Below, in pieces: positions 25,576 to 35,800 of a DNA stretch of 64,000 bases (position 1 is its first letter; every line of letters begins with the position of its first letter). Both the position numbers and the translations under genes were made by a program. The stretch is from an uncultured Fodinibius sp. (lineage in GTDB: Bacteria; Bacteroidota; Rhodothermia; Balneolales; Balneolaceae): positions 153,177-217,176 of the forward strand of contig CAJXOG010000005.1 of the NCBI GenBank assembly GCA_913057775.1. Reading direction: 5' to 3'. The notes below the pieces were generated by a model that was given only the letters and a program-made list of their open reading frames with translations, had not been told where the DNA came from and did no database searches.

Positions 25576-28194
25576 TTAACTCTCGATATCAAAGCTCGCT
25601 TGTAATGCTGCTTCAATTCTTGAAACAGACTCTTCTAAATGAGCTTGGGTATAATCGTTAAAATCATACGTCGGCGGTGCAAGACGAGCCTCTAACTGAT
25701 TTTGTAACATTTGAAGCTGTTGTCGTGCTATTGAACGAGCATCCGCAGGCATGTCATCGGGAGCATCGGTTATCAGCTTCACCATTCGGTTCAGATGATT
25801 ACGCTGTAAGTCCCGGCGATTAGTTTCAATATTTTGTCCGGGTGATGTAAGCACTTCTGACCAGATCGATTCCGTCAAGGCACTCATCAGTTCGGGTATG
25901 GTTACCGTATTTTCGGCACCGAATTTAACTTCGGTATCCCGGATGCGCGACAATCGAATCGGATCTAACAGCTGCTCCAGCAATGAGCTCTGAATGCCTA
26001 ACAGGGTTCCGTGCAGCGGATAGTCTACACGTCCGCCGTAGGTTGAACTATTGCCCCAGTGACTCCACCGATTAGCACCCATTTTCTGGAAGATATCCTG
26101 CGGCAATGTCATCGCATCCGCCGCAAAAGCATAATTCACGATCATATCCAGTGCTTCCTTTTGTTCCTTATAATCCACCGGCTCAAACGGCATGCGTCCA
26201 TCGGGATCACCTACATGGTCACGATATTGATGCTGACCGCCAATATATTTTACAGCCGGCGTTAACACACGGGCGTACTGATAGAGGTAACTTTGAAAAA
26301 GATCCGTCGCTTTAAAATATGGAGCATTGTCCTCTAATTTGATATCACTGATCTTGGGAATAAGTCCCTGTAATAATTGAGCACGTTCTTTTCCCCAGGC
26401 CAGCGGATCAGCACCCAAATCAAATATGTTTACATGCGGATCTACTGCTCCAACTCCAAAGGCATCGCCATCGGTTCCATAGGCGTGACCGGGTTGTGCA
26501 GCCTGACGTGCTATCTGCCTGGCTTTTTCATCATCAGGCGTATATCCGTAGGAAATAACCCACCGATCATACGATCCTACTCCCGGATTATAGTAATAGG
26601 AGTCCTCTGATTTATCTTCGGGATGAAGGTTAATGGAAGGATATTCCATGGCCGAGCTAAAGATCCCTTTCTCTTCTCCCCACTCCTTATCATAGAGTTT
26701 GTCAAGAGGTGTATCTATTGATGAGCGGAAGTTGTGACGAAGTCCCAAAGTATGACCTACCTCGTGCATAGTCACCCATTTCAAGGCCTGATCCACAAAT
26801 TCTTTTGGCACCGGATCACCTGCTTTAATTTCTCCGTTTGCCAATAAGAAACTGTGAACTAAATCAAACTGAGCATTCATTTCGCTGTAAAAGGATTTTG
26901 TTTTTACTCCCTGACTCATCAGGGTCAACTCCTTATCGCTCACATTAAAAACCTCATCAATTGCAGAGCGCGGCTCAACCAAGTTACGGTAAGCATCCTT
27001 GTCTCCCAGCAACATACTTGCTTCAAAAAGGATATCTGCGTCCAGAATTTCTCCCGTTCGAGGATCTACCACCGAAGGACCTATGGCACCATAATAAGGC
27101 TGGTCGGAAGTACTCCAGCGAAGAGTCGGATAGCGAATATCTTCTGCCATTACGCTATCGGGCAACAACTTTGCCTGTACTGCATCTTTAAATCCTGCAT
27201 CCTCAAATGCATCAGACCAAGCCTCAATACCGTCCATCATCGCATCACGATATTTTTCAGGTACTGTATGATCGATATAATAAGTGATCGGCTTTTGTGG
27301 GGTGCACAGTTCCCCTTCAGCCACTTCTTCTTCACACTCAAGTCGCCAGCGATTTACATACCGTTTGAAAAAGTCGTCGGATTCTTTCGAAAAATCCTTG
27401 TGAACGGTCATAAAATAACCTGCTCGATCGTCGGCCATACGCGGCTCCATAGGCTCTTCAGGCAGCTTCACCATCGTATAGAACAGCGATAATGGAATAT
27501 ATCGACCATCAGCTACCGTTCGGGGAGCATTATCCTCAGCATTATTAAATGTAAGTTTAGCCTGAATATTTACGTTCTCGGGAAAGGCTTGTACCTTTTC
27601 GAGATGGGACCGGTTTTTATCAAAAGACACCCGACCCGGTCGTCCATTTTCACCCACGGCATATTTCAAGCGTTGGGAAATATTCGACAAATCGCCTACG
27701 AACCAGTCGTATACATTAACCAGCATTTTCGAACTGTCGGCATTAAAAGCTTCCACTTTAGCCGTTTCCAGCACAGAGGTTCCATACGCAAGATTAAGTG
27801 CTTTTTCCAGCGCTTCATTTCCTCCGGCCGTATACCGGTGAGGGTGCTGGACCAACATCACTTTGCCTTCGTGCTTTTCAAGGGATACAACCATCCCCTC
27901 AAAAACAGATAGCATGCTTCCGCCGTAAAGTCCGGCTGCTCCAATACCGCGAGCAAGCTCAAAATTCATAAGGAACTGCTTGTCCAATTGATCTTTATCA
28001 ACTGACAGATAGAGCTTATCATCCTTTTGATAAAAGTCGAAATAGCCTTCGTACTTGTCAGTATCTTTGGTCAGTTCCTCATACTTATTTTCCTGCTGAG
28101 CATCTTTTTTCTTTTTATCCACTGCCTGCTCTGTCGTAGAACATGCAGTAAATATCAATCCGATACACAGTAGCATCAGAAATGAGTGTTTCAT
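25576..28194 (-). CDS. Zinc-dependent metalloprotease lipoprotein (DUF5117/DUF4953 type)
   Basis: An 872-residue secreted lipoprotein (signal peptide ending FTAC, Cys18) of the large metzincin-like family found in Bacteroidota and relatives. The zinc motif HEVGHTLGLRHN (HExxHxxGxxH, about residues 474-485) is intact. The N-terminal third, containing the RGIGAAGLYGG and FVGDLSNISQRL segments, corresponds to the DUF5117/5118 region, and the C-terminal part to DUF4953. It is probably tethered at the cell envelope and degrades extracellular or periplasmic protein. It stands alone, immediately before the tRNA-Arg/island junction on the chromosome side. Confidence 0.92.
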   Translation of the reverse strand: MKHSFLMLLCIGLIFTACSTTEQAVDKKKKDAQQENKYEELTKDTDKYEGYFDFYQKDDKLYLSVDKDQLDKQFLMNFELARGIGAAGLYGGSMLSVFEGMVVSLEKHEGKVMLVQHPHRYTAGGNEALEKALNLAYGTSVLETAKVEAFNADSSKMLVNVYDWFVGDLSNISQRLKYAVGENGRPGRVSFDKNRSHLEKVQAFPENVNIQAKLTFNNAEDNAPRTVADGRYIPLSLFYTMVKLPEEPMEPRMADDRAGYFMTVHKDFSKESDDFFKRYVNRWRLECEEEVAEGELCTPQKPITYYIDHTVPEKYRDAMMDGIEAWSDAFEDAGFKDAVQAKLLPDSVMAEDIRYPTLRWSTSDQPYYGAIGPSVVDPRTGEILDADILFEASMLLGDKDAYRNLVEPRSAIDEVFNVSDKELTLMSQGVKTKSFYSEMNAQFDLVHSFLLANGEIKAGDPVPKEFVDQALKWVTMHEVGHTLGLRHNFRSSIDTPLDKLYDKEWGEEKGIFSSAMEYPSINLHPEDKSEDSYYYNPGVGSYDRWVISYGYTPDDEKARQIARQAAQPGHAYGTDGDAFGVGAVDPHVNIFDLGADPLAWGKERAQLLQGLIPKISDIKLEDNAPYFKATDLFQSYLYQYARVLTPAVKYIGGQHQYRDHVGDPDGRMPFEPVDYKEQKEALDMIVNYAFAADAMTLPQDIFQKMGANRWSHWGNSSTYGGRVDYPLHGTLLGIQSSLLEQLLDPIRLSRIRDTEVKFGAENTVTIPELMSALTESIWSEVLTSPGQNIETNRRDLQRNHLNRMVKLITDAPDDMPADARSIARQQLQMLQNQLEARLAPPTYDFNDYTQAHLEESVSRIEAALQASFDIES

Positions 28195-28326
28195 AGCATT
28201 ATATTTTATATGGTAGGTTAGAATGTGAATTATTTAATAATAGTTTAATCAGAATTGCCTTACGGTGGGAAATGAAAAATGTTTTAATATGTTAAGATTA
28301 TTTAGAAAATTCTTGTTACAAAAGAG

Positions 28327-28357
28327 TTGAAATGGAATAAATATAGGCGTATCTTTG
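28327..28357 (+). promoter_or_regulatory. Promoter of tRNA-Arg
   Basis: TTG (28327-28329), a 20-base spacer and TATCTTTG (28350-28357) fit the Bacteroidota-type promoter (TTG near -33, TAnnTTTG at -7). The tRNA begins 16 bases downstream. Confidence 0.6.
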
Positions 28358-28372
28358 GCCTCTTATTGAACT

Positions 28373-28446
28373 GCGCCTGTAGCTCAACTGGATAGAGCAC
28401 CTGATTACGGATCAGGAGGTTAGGGGTTCGAATCCTCTCAGGCGTA
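28373..28446 (+). tRNA. tRNA-Arg (anticodon ACG)
   Basis: A 74-base cloverleaf. The acceptor GCGCCTG pairs with CAGGCGT (a G-U at the end pair). The D arm is GCTC..GAGC, the anticodon stem CCTGA/TCAGG with loop TTACGGA (anticodon ACG), and the T arm contains GGTTCGAATCC. CCA is not encoded. Its last bases are duplicated at 63,924-63,936, so it is the integration target of the downstream island. Confidence 0.96.
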
Positions 28447-28447
28447 C
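28435..28447 (+). other. attL: island attachment site in tRNA-Arg 3' end
   Basis: CTCTCAGGCGTAC, the end of the T-arm strand plus acceptor strand and one base beyond. An identical 13-mer lies at 63,924-63,936. The tRNA remains complete. Confidence 0.85.
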
Positions 28448-28455
28448 AATAAAAA

Positions 28456-28495
28456 AGCCGTAAAGTGAACAAATACAACACTTTATGGCTTTTTC
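28456..28495 (+). terminator. Terminator after tRNA-Arg
   Basis: AGCCGTAAAGTG pairs with CACTTTATGGCT (one mismatch) around an 11-base loop, followed by TTTTCT and preceded by A6. It lies just inside the island, so the element supplies the tRNA's terminator. Confidence 0.75.
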
Positions 28496-28583
28496 TATTT
28501 TTGGATGGCAAACATACGGCAAACATTTTTTTGATTGCCATCAACTACTTAGATACTCGCAGAGATTTTTAATATTGGCTCAC

Positions 28584-29654
28584 TCAATTTTTAAAAGGTG
28601 GCTCTATATCAAAACCACTATTAAACCCAATATTTTTTGGTTTATATTCCATTGACTCCACTCCGGAACCACAAATATCAGCCAAGGTCATAGGTTTATT
28701 GACAACTATATCCCGATCTAACACTTCTGCTATCTTCTGGGCCCGATCCGGTTGAATTTTGGTAAACTCATGCATGCCCTTCAGTCTACCTTCCCGCAAC
28801 AAGGCATCGTCAATAGTATTGAGTTCAGTATTAAACGTGCAGATAATCTTTAAATTTAGAAAATCAGCTAAGAAACCATCGGTTAGATTAAGTAGATTAG
28901 AGACGGCACTAGAGTTGTCTGCCTTTCGTTCCATAAGTACCGTCTCGGCATCTTCGATAACCAGGATTGAATCCGGGTAGTCCATCAGCAACGAAATAAG
29001 ATCTGGAGATGTCAGGCTTTCGGTAAAAAACGGAGAAATAAACAGGGCCTGCTTGGATGTTTTACTGATCACATCCTTAATAAAACTTGTCTTGCCCGTA
29101 CCGGGCTCTCCGTACATTAAATAAAGTCCACTCCCGTCTTTTGCATCTAATTGCCTGGTAACCTTTTCATGAAAGTCTCGGCTGTCGGAATCCAGATATT
29201 CTATGAGCGAATGTTCGGGAAGGGAATACTCAAAGGTTTGTACTCCTAATCCTGGTCCCCGACTAATAATGACTCCAATATTCTGCGTACCGCTTTTTTC
29301 CGACTTAAGGCTTAGAAAAAGCTCTTTGATCTCCTTGACTGTCTGCTGATCACTATTGACATCAAAAAGCATTACGACCATCCCATTTGTCTTGCAGAGC
29401 GTAATCCTGCTGTTCAAATATAGCAAGCTGTATGCTGCGACTTTGCCATCCTTAAGATGTTGTTCATCCTGAATATAGTTCTCCTTCTCCCATTCGCAGG
29501 TATCCAATATCTGCGTTAACACTTCGTCCCATTTCGCGTCGTTAAAATCACGAATTAATATTCGATTGGGTAGCAGGCCTGTTTTAATAATATGATAGTG
29601 CCCACCTATTCTGTATTCATGTTCTGTAACCTTTATTAAATGCTCTTTCTCCAT
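28584..29654 (-). CDS. AAA-family ATPase
   Basis: 356 residues from the ATG at 29654 (MEKEHLIKV...); an in-frame ATG at 29702 would run into the intergenic operator. The N-terminal about 170 residues are not recognised. The AAA domain follows: Walker A GEPGTGKTS, Walker B-like ILVIEDAET, a sensor-1-like CTFNTELNTID and an arginine-finger-like LLREGRLKG. The pattern resembles BCS1/CDC48-type AAA proteins that remodel a protein partner. It is transcribed divergently from a WYL regulator with a palindrome between them. It is the first island gene after the tRNA, and its role in the island is unknown. Confidence 0.75.
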   Translation of the reverse strand: MEKEHLIKVTEHEYRIGGHYHIIKTGLLPNRILIRDFNDAKWDEVLTQILDTCEWEKENYIQDEQHLKDGKVAAYSLLYLNSRITLCKTNGMVVMLFDVNSDQQTVKEIKELFLSLKSEKSGTQNIGVIISRGPGLGVQTFEYSLPEHSLIEYLDSDSRDFHEKVTRQLDAKDGSGLYLMYGEPGTGKTSFIKDVISKTSKQALFISPFFTESLTSPDLISLLMDYPDSILVIEDAETVLMERKADNSSAVSNLLNLTDGFLADFLNLKIICTFNTELNTIDDALLREGRLKGMHEFTKIQPDRAQKIAEVLDRDIVVNKPMTLADICGSGVESMEYKPKNIGFNSGFDIEPPFKN

Positions 29655-29706
29655 GGTTTTTGCAATCTGATTTCTATTTACAACGCATTTGAAATCTAAC
29701 ATATCA

Positions 29707-29727
29707 AACCGTATTGTATATACGGTT
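29707..29727. promoter_or_regulatory. Inverted repeat (operator candidate) between AAA and WYL genes
   Basis: AACCGTAT-TGTAT-ATACGGTT: perfect 8-base arms and a 5-base spacer, centred between two divergent start codons (29654 and 29741). This is a natural operator for the WYL-domain regulator to control both itself and the ATPase gene. Confidence 0.6.
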
Positions 29728-29740
29728 CAACAATTTTCTT

Positions 29741-30706
29741 ATGCCCATAAACAAAAACGCATACCTACGCTATCAAATCATCGATGAGTGTTTGACGAAA
29801 CGATCGATGAAATACCCCTCCTCCGGAAAATTGATAGATGAAATCGAGCGAATTCTGGGCAAGCAGATAGCCAAGGAAACGCTCCAAAAAGACATCCGGG
29901 CCATGAAAAAGTCAGCCGAACTGGAATTTTACGCGCCTATTAAATATTCCAGAGCGCATGGCGGATACTATTATGACGATCCCAACTATACCATCAAGAA
30001 ATTCCCGGTGGACTATGAAGAAAAAGAGTCGGCCGAGTTTGCCCTGACCCTGCTGAACCAAAGCGGATCGCTTCCGTATCTCAATCGGTTCAAAAACTTT
30101 GTGGAACGAGCGCTGACGTTTTCCAAAGTTGAAGGTCAACTACAGGATAACCTGTCCAAGTACATTCAGTTTGAAGAGCCGGTAGTCGTGGAAGGACTGC
30201 AATGGATCGAGCCGCTCGTTGACGCTATTCAACTGAAGCATGTCGTCCAAATCACCTACCACTCTATACGAAGTAAATTCTCAAAAGAGCGGGTACTGCA
30301 CCCTTACTTTCTTAAAGAATATGATGATCGCTGGTACGTCTACGGCTTCGACGAAAAATCTGAGGAGGAGCGTATATTTGGATTAGATCGTATTCAGCAG
30401 ATGAGGCCCAGTAAAGAAAAAGACTTTCGCTATTTTAGCGGAGATCGAGAAGAAATCTTCAAGCACACCATTGGGGTAAGCCGGTTTGTAGGTGACCCAA
30501 AGGAGATCAAACTCAGATTCTACTATCCACAATCAGAATACATCTTGTCTAAACCAATTCATGAATCTCAAAAGGTAATTGATGAGGATGAAGAATCAAT
30601 TACCGTAAAGCTCTATCTCCGGATCAATTATGAGCTCAGGGCCCTAATTAGGAGCTATGGGGAGCAAGTAGAAGTAATCACGCCCAAAGAACTCTTACAT
30701 AAATAA
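29741..30706 (+). CDS. WYL-domain transcriptional regulator
   Basis: 321 residues from the ATG at 29741 (MPINKNAYLRYQIID...). Upstream codons in this frame lie in the operator. The N-terminal about 75 residues look like a winged HTH (IDECLTKRSMKYPS... with a LQKDIRAMKKSAEL recognition segment). A linker and a WYL domain (about 145-240, ITYHSIRSKFSKERVLHPYFLKEYDDRWYVYG) follow, and then the WCX C-terminal extension. WYL regulators in defence islands usually repress neighbouring operons and respond to a nucleic-acid or nucleotide ligand. An inverted repeat is directly upstream. Confidence 0.88.
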   Translation: MPINKNAYLRYQIIDECLTKRSMKYPSSGKLIDEIERILGKQIAKETLQKDIRAMKKSAELEFYAPIKYSRAHGGYYYDDPNYTIKKFPVDYEEKESAEFALTLLNQSGSLPYLNRFKNFVERALTFSKVEGQLQDNLSKYIQFEEPVVVEGLQWIEPLVDAIQLKHVVQITYHSIRSKFSKERVLHPYFLKEYDDRWYVYGFDEKSEEERIFGLDRIQQMRPSKEKDFRYFSGDREEIFKHTIGVSRFVGDPKEIKLRFYYPQSEYILSKPIHESQKVIDEDEESITVKLYLRINYELRALIRSYGEQVEVITPKELLHK

Positions 30707-30952
30707 GTAATTACCACTCTTTTCGTCAATTGTATCATACTTCACTATTTGCTACTCGTTTTGTGTACCTCCCTTTCCTATTCAACATTATCAACTCATC
30801 AATTACTGTTCATCTATATAAGTTGAACTGGCACAACGTCGTCAGTGAATATTTGTAAATGGGGAATGTCATGACTATTTATTGAAAGAGTTACATATTC
30901 AAAAAAGCTAGGAATATCTAAAAGAACAGTAACTAAATAGAGAGGTATTACT

Positions 30953-31120
30953 ATGTACTTTACCATTGGTGCAGTCTTCTGCATTGGGTTTGTAATTGGG
31001 ATGGCCTTTGGTATGGTGCGAGGAAAAAAAGAACTTGCCGCTGACCTTAGACAACGTATGAGCAACTTTGAGAAGGATGTGCAAAATCAATTGAATGATC
31101 TCCTAGAAAGGGAAACCTGA
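30953..31120 (+). CDS. Small single-pass membrane protein
   Basis: A 55-residue protein: an N-terminal hydrophobic helix (about 3-24, MYFTIGAVFCIGFVIGMAFG) followed by a basic/amphipathic coil (RGKKELAADLRQRM...). It is preceded by a purine-rich AGAGAGG stretch 7-13 bases before the ATG, a good ribosome-binding site for this lineage. The topology resembles small YtxH/YneF-like inner-membrane proteins, but I do not recognise the family. It lies between the WYL regulator and the nuclease-like gene. Confidence 0.55.
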   Translation: MYFTIGAVFCIGFVIGMAFGMVRGKKELAADLRQRMSNFEKDVQNQLNDLLERET

Positions 31121-31198
31121 AGTATGACATCAAGAGCTGAAATTAAACTTCAATTTCTATTCTTTAGTCAACTAATATCAAATTTATAAACTAATAGT

Positions 31199-32578
31199 AT
31201 GGCTAGTTTAAAAGAGCAGAATGACCACTTAAATATCTTCCATTTTTACGGAAATAATGATGAGCAATATTATGAAAACAATCTTACTAGGGGCCTTGCC
31301 ATATGCCTAGAAAATGACGCTGTATTACTGGATCGTTTTTTGCGAAACGTAATTAACAAAACAGAGAATAAAATATTCCCAATACAAGAAATTCGTATTA
31401 ATGTCCAAAAGAAGGCCAGCCAACTTACAAACATTGATAAGCTTATAGGCGTCGCAATGACAGCAGAAGAGTTATCGGAAAAGTCTCCAGACAAATCAAT
31501 TGAAACAGGTAATCCTGTAACAGATTTAACTATACAAATCAACGATACTCTAATTGTTATTGAGGTAAAGAAAAACAAGCAAGATTGTAGAGCCCAGCTC
31601 ATCAATCAATTAGAGAGGATTGCTAAAATAAATGAATTGCCTTCTACAGAATTTGAACCTATTAACTATTCTTGGGAGGATGTAATGGCTTTGATAAGAA
31701 ACACATTGAAATTTCAAAAGAACATCAATTCTAAAAACCGTTTTACGGATGACTATTATCAATTTATTAAAAGAAAACATCCTGCCTGGTTGGGTGCAAT
31801 AAAACTAAATGAAATTAGATTCCCCAAGAATTTAGAAAATGATACTATAGAGTCTACACAAAAAGAATTGATTGAGGTTAGACTAAACGTTCTAAAAAAG
31901 AAGATTCTAGAATCATGGAATAAAGAAAAAGGGTTAAACCAAGAACTAGTCTATGAGCGTGCAAACCTTCCAGTTTCAGAATATAGTTGGGTGGATGAAG
32001 TTAGTATCGAACCTGAAACTAATGGAAATAATTACATAGCAATCAAAATATGGCCAGGTGATACCAAAACACAAGGATACTCAATTTTTAATACTAACAG
32101 GCCTTTTGAATGGCCTAAAAGGATTGAAGGTTCAGATTTTAGAGTAATACCCTATATTAAATTCGCTCATAGGCAGGGGCTTTGCTGGATTAATTTAAAA
32201 GATAAGTCTAACCCCATTACTCATACTGGGGACTTTTTCTATAAGTATACAGGTAAATGGAACCGAGATGAGGCTAACCCAAACCAGTGGATACATCAAG
32301 GCGCCAATTGGTCAGAATTTAATAATATTCTGAAAGATATTACACCAGGTGGAGATTGGAAAAAAATCTCAGGGTGGGATGACAAGATTCAAGATTCTAA
32401 TCGAAGCTTTTTTAACATTTCTGTAGGATTTGCTATAAGTGTTCTTTTAAAATATAAACAAGCCCAAAAACTAGATGGAGATTCTACCACCCACCACTAT
32501 CCACTTGCAGAAAAACTTAAAACAACTTCAGAAAAACTACTAGAAAAAGTAAACAATCAATTCAATGGTAAAAACTAA
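31199..32578 (+). CDS. PD-(D/E)XK nuclease-fold protein (unrecognised family)
   Basis: A 459-residue soluble protein. The region around residues 105-128 reads NPVTDLTIQINDTLIVIEVKKNK. It gives Asp109 and Glu122-x-Lys124 in the order and spacing of a PD-(D/E)XK catalytic core, with an upstream helix containing YYENNLTRGL that could supply the first acidic residue. The C-terminal about 300 residues are not recognised and are rich in Trp/Tyr. The gene is convergent with the helicase gene downstream, so it is not in that operon and may be a stand-alone defence nuclease. Confidence 0.6.
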   Translation: MASLKEQNDHLNIFHFYGNNDEQYYENNLTRGLAICLENDAVLLDRFLRNVINKTENKIFPIQEIRINVQKKASQLTNIDKLIGVAMTAEELSEKSPDKSIETGNPVTDLTIQINDTLIVIEVKKNKQDCRAQLINQLERIAKINELPSTEFEPINYSWEDVMALIRNTLKFQKNINSKNRFTDDYYQFIKRKHPAWLGAIKLNEIRFPKNLENDTIESTQKELIEVRLNVLKKKILESWNKEKGLNQELVYERANLPVSEYSWVDEVSIEPETNGNNYIAIKIWPGDTKTQGYSIFNTNRPFEWPKRIEGSDFRVIPYIKFAHRQGLCWINLKDKSNPITHTGDFFYKYTGKWNRDEANPNQWIHQGANWSEFNNILKDITPGGDWKKISGWDDKIQDSNRSFFNISVGFAISVLLKYKQAQKLDGDSTTHHYPLAEKLKTTSEKLLEKVNNQFNGKN

Positions 32579-32711
32579 CCTCCCACAAAAAATCGAGACT
32601 TTTAAATAGGATTTCATATCAGGTATTTCTTCAAACCCCGAATATGCCATTCTAAGCCTTCTGAGGGGGTTATTGCAAATTTCCTTTTTAAGAGGATATC
32701 TCGACCATCTT

Positions 32712-32725
32712 AATGGTATACCATT
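32712..32725. repeat. Perfect 14-bp palindrome between convergent genes
   Basis: AATGGTATACCATT, in the 234-base gap between the nuclease-like gene and the helicase gene. It has no T-run, so it is not an obvious terminator. Possibly a protein-binding site. Confidence 0.3.
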
Positions 32726-32812
32726 GGCATTTTTAGATTAAAATAATTCTTCATTGAAAATATCTCTGATAATCACTCAAATCGACTCGTATCTTGTAAC
32801 CGATACTGAATC

Positions 32813-35800
32813 CTATCGAACTTTCACAAATAATTCTGTGGGTGTTTGGCTACCCTTTATTTTTGGATTTGCTTCTATAACTTGTTTAGCCTCTTGGTCC
32901 AAACCTGCCTGACCAGAATTTGCATAACTAAATTCAAATTCATCTTTTCTAATACTCGAAGATCTCCTTGATCTCGAAACCCTCCAGTAGCCAACTCCTT
33001 GATCTAAGCGAACTGTTAGCTCACTGCTATTAGAGAACTCTACTTGAAGTGCTCTACTATGCTGAATTGATCTTCTATCAGGTATCAGCAAATCAACTTC
33101 AAAATTCGACATCTTGAATGCCTTCTTCAGCACATAATCTCGATCCTCACAATCTACCCAGTCACTATAAATTTTGTTTCCAGGTCGTGAATTGTCGTAT
33201 CTTTTAGAACTAGTTATTATTGACACCTCATTTGCTTGCCATCTATTCATCCCAAATATTGACCTCAGACCTTTTAGCAATTCTAATGTGAGGGCAACAG
33301 ATAATGGATTAAATAAATAACGATCCCGGTATTTAACACTTACAACCTTTATATCCTTTGCACCAAATAATTGTGCACTCTGTCTGTGCTCTTCTTCAAC
33401 AAGCTGCCAAAACTGATCACCAAAAGCTTTTAAGTTTCCATCTAAATCATGATGGACCACAATTTCCCTATCTGATTTATTTTCAATAACTGGTCGCATT
33501 TCTCCTGCCGAAACAGAATCATAGCCATCAAAAGTATTATCGATAAAACCATTTATAATTGCATTTTCTGAATGCCCCCATGTTTCATTGGGGCTTAATA
33601 TATCTTTAGAGTTCGTAGCCCAGGCAGTTTTAATATCTTTTTTATGTACAACTGCAATAATATTTCCACCTCCTTTTTTAGGTAGTTCAGGTGCTTGATA
33701 TACCTTTACTTTATCATGATCACATAAACTAGCCAAGGAATAAGAGTCTTCTTCAGACAGATTATCTAATAAATCTTTTTCAAAAACTAGCTTAACATTA
33801 ACAGACTGACCAACCAACTTATAGGAAAGTGACCTCAATGCGGAAATTGGGATGTCAGAATTCTCAGGACTACCACCAGCAAATAACATCGCTGTGTGAC
33901 CATTTTGCTTTCTTGTTTCTCTAATAATTGCTGTTTGTAAATCATCTTTCTCAACTCTTGAATCTTCGCCAAAGAATGACAACTTAATCGGCAGTTTTAG
34001 ATTCTTTAACCACTTTTGAGTCAAAAACTGTAACCCTTTCTTTCGATCCAAATCATCCGAACGAAAACGTTGGTCAAAATCCAGGATACATTGTGGACAG
34101 TTAGAGTTACAGTGATTCGGACACTGTAACTTTCTGAATGCTTTATGAAACATTTTGTTAATTAAGTGGTTAGCTTTTGACGCATACCCAGAAGCGTATT
34201 TATCAAAAATTAAAATAGAAGTTGTGATATAACCTTTTTTTGTTTTGTCCTCCTTAATATCACAACTCAATTCAGACTCTTGAATACCGAGTAATTCAGC
34301 TAATGCATCTCTTAATGCTACTGCTAGAGTAGAAGCTATTGTTTTATCGGTCAACCATTGACCATCAATATCTTTTAACTGTATTTCTAAAATATCTGTA
34401 CTTAACTGGTGACCTAGTCTAATATTCTTTTTAACAGCCCAGCTGCTGTGACTTCCAGGACACTCCTTATTATCCTTGCTACTCCTTAGTTTGTTATGTG
34501 TGCTCCCTTCTTCAAACTTTTTAGGTAAAGAGCCATCTGAATCCATCGGCTCAGCTCTTCCACACATCATGCAAAGAGCATACCCCTCTTTATTAATTCC
34601 TGATGAATGATGAAATATCTGACCATTACTTGTTGACCTGAATCTACCAAGATTGGGATTAGTCAATGGAGCCCATGCCCCTTCAGCTTGAATCCATGGT
34701 TTTTCTATAGGAATAAATTTTTGAGATGTAATGTCATTATGCGGAGTATCATAAAAGTCTACCGAAAAACCAGAAGGCTCTAAATATTCGACAGCGTTAA
34801 TAGATTTAATTTGGTTACCACAGCTATTACAAACCCTTGATTTTTTCTTGGACACTGATGAACCACTTGCTCCACAATTATCACATCTCCAAGCATATCT
34901 AATTGCTTGTGACTCCCTAACTTCTCTTTTACTAGCTGGAATATGCCAATTGAGTGTTATTCCAGAAGATTTGTAAACCCTACCGTCCATTACAACTTCT
35001 GATCCTGGAGCATACTCCCTCAATGCAGAAACAATATCTCTTGAAGCCATATCCCGGCTATTATATTTATTGTCCTCTCTTGTTTTCTCTTGCCTTTTAT
35101 TGGCCTTGAATTGATCAACAGTCAAGTTATCAAAAACAGTTATATTTGAAGGAAATCCATAAGCAGGCAAAAATCCTCTAGAAGCTAATTCTCTTAATAG
35201 GTATTCATTTTCTATTCGAGTTTTTTGATGATTAATAGCTTTTAAAGCAGGGGTGTTATTTTCACCTTCTTTCTCAATTTCTTCTTCTTGTTTACATATT
35301 CCTTCATACTCTGCTCTCCACTTTGAAATTATTTCTTCTAATTGATTAGCAGACTGCTCGAATAGTCTGTCTATATCGTATCCTTCAAATAAACTCTCTT
35401 TAATTATTTGTCTTATCCCATTAATTGCGTCCTGACTTTTGTTAACACTGCTGAGACACCAACTTACAAATCTATCACTCCCATTCTCTTCCGTTTCTTT
35501 AAAAAACCAACCAGCTGTGATACTATGCTTATCCTGGGAACCCAAACCCATTTTTTTATTTAAGAAGTTGGATAAAAGAAATGCATTTATATGTCTCTGT
35601 ACAATAATTTTACTATTTAGAGAAACCCCCGGTGCAGGTAATTGTGACTCAAAAGCCCAGTTACTATTCCTGAACGCAAATTGGTCATGAGGGTTTGACT
35701 TGCACAAAGTTACAGCTGTTGAACGCGTTTCTTCTCTCCTACCTGCCCGGCCTGCTCTCTGTAAATAATTTGCTGGGTGAGGAGGTACATTATTCATTGC

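Noticed and set aside
28302..28544. 80-residue open frame on the minus strand
   Set aside because: It runs antisense through the tRNA-Arg and its terminator; open frames like this across tRNAs are a common spurious prediction.
30814..31065. 83-codon open frame on the minus strand
   Set aside because: Antisense to the better-supported 55-residue small membrane protein, which has a ribosome-binding site and a clean membrane helix.
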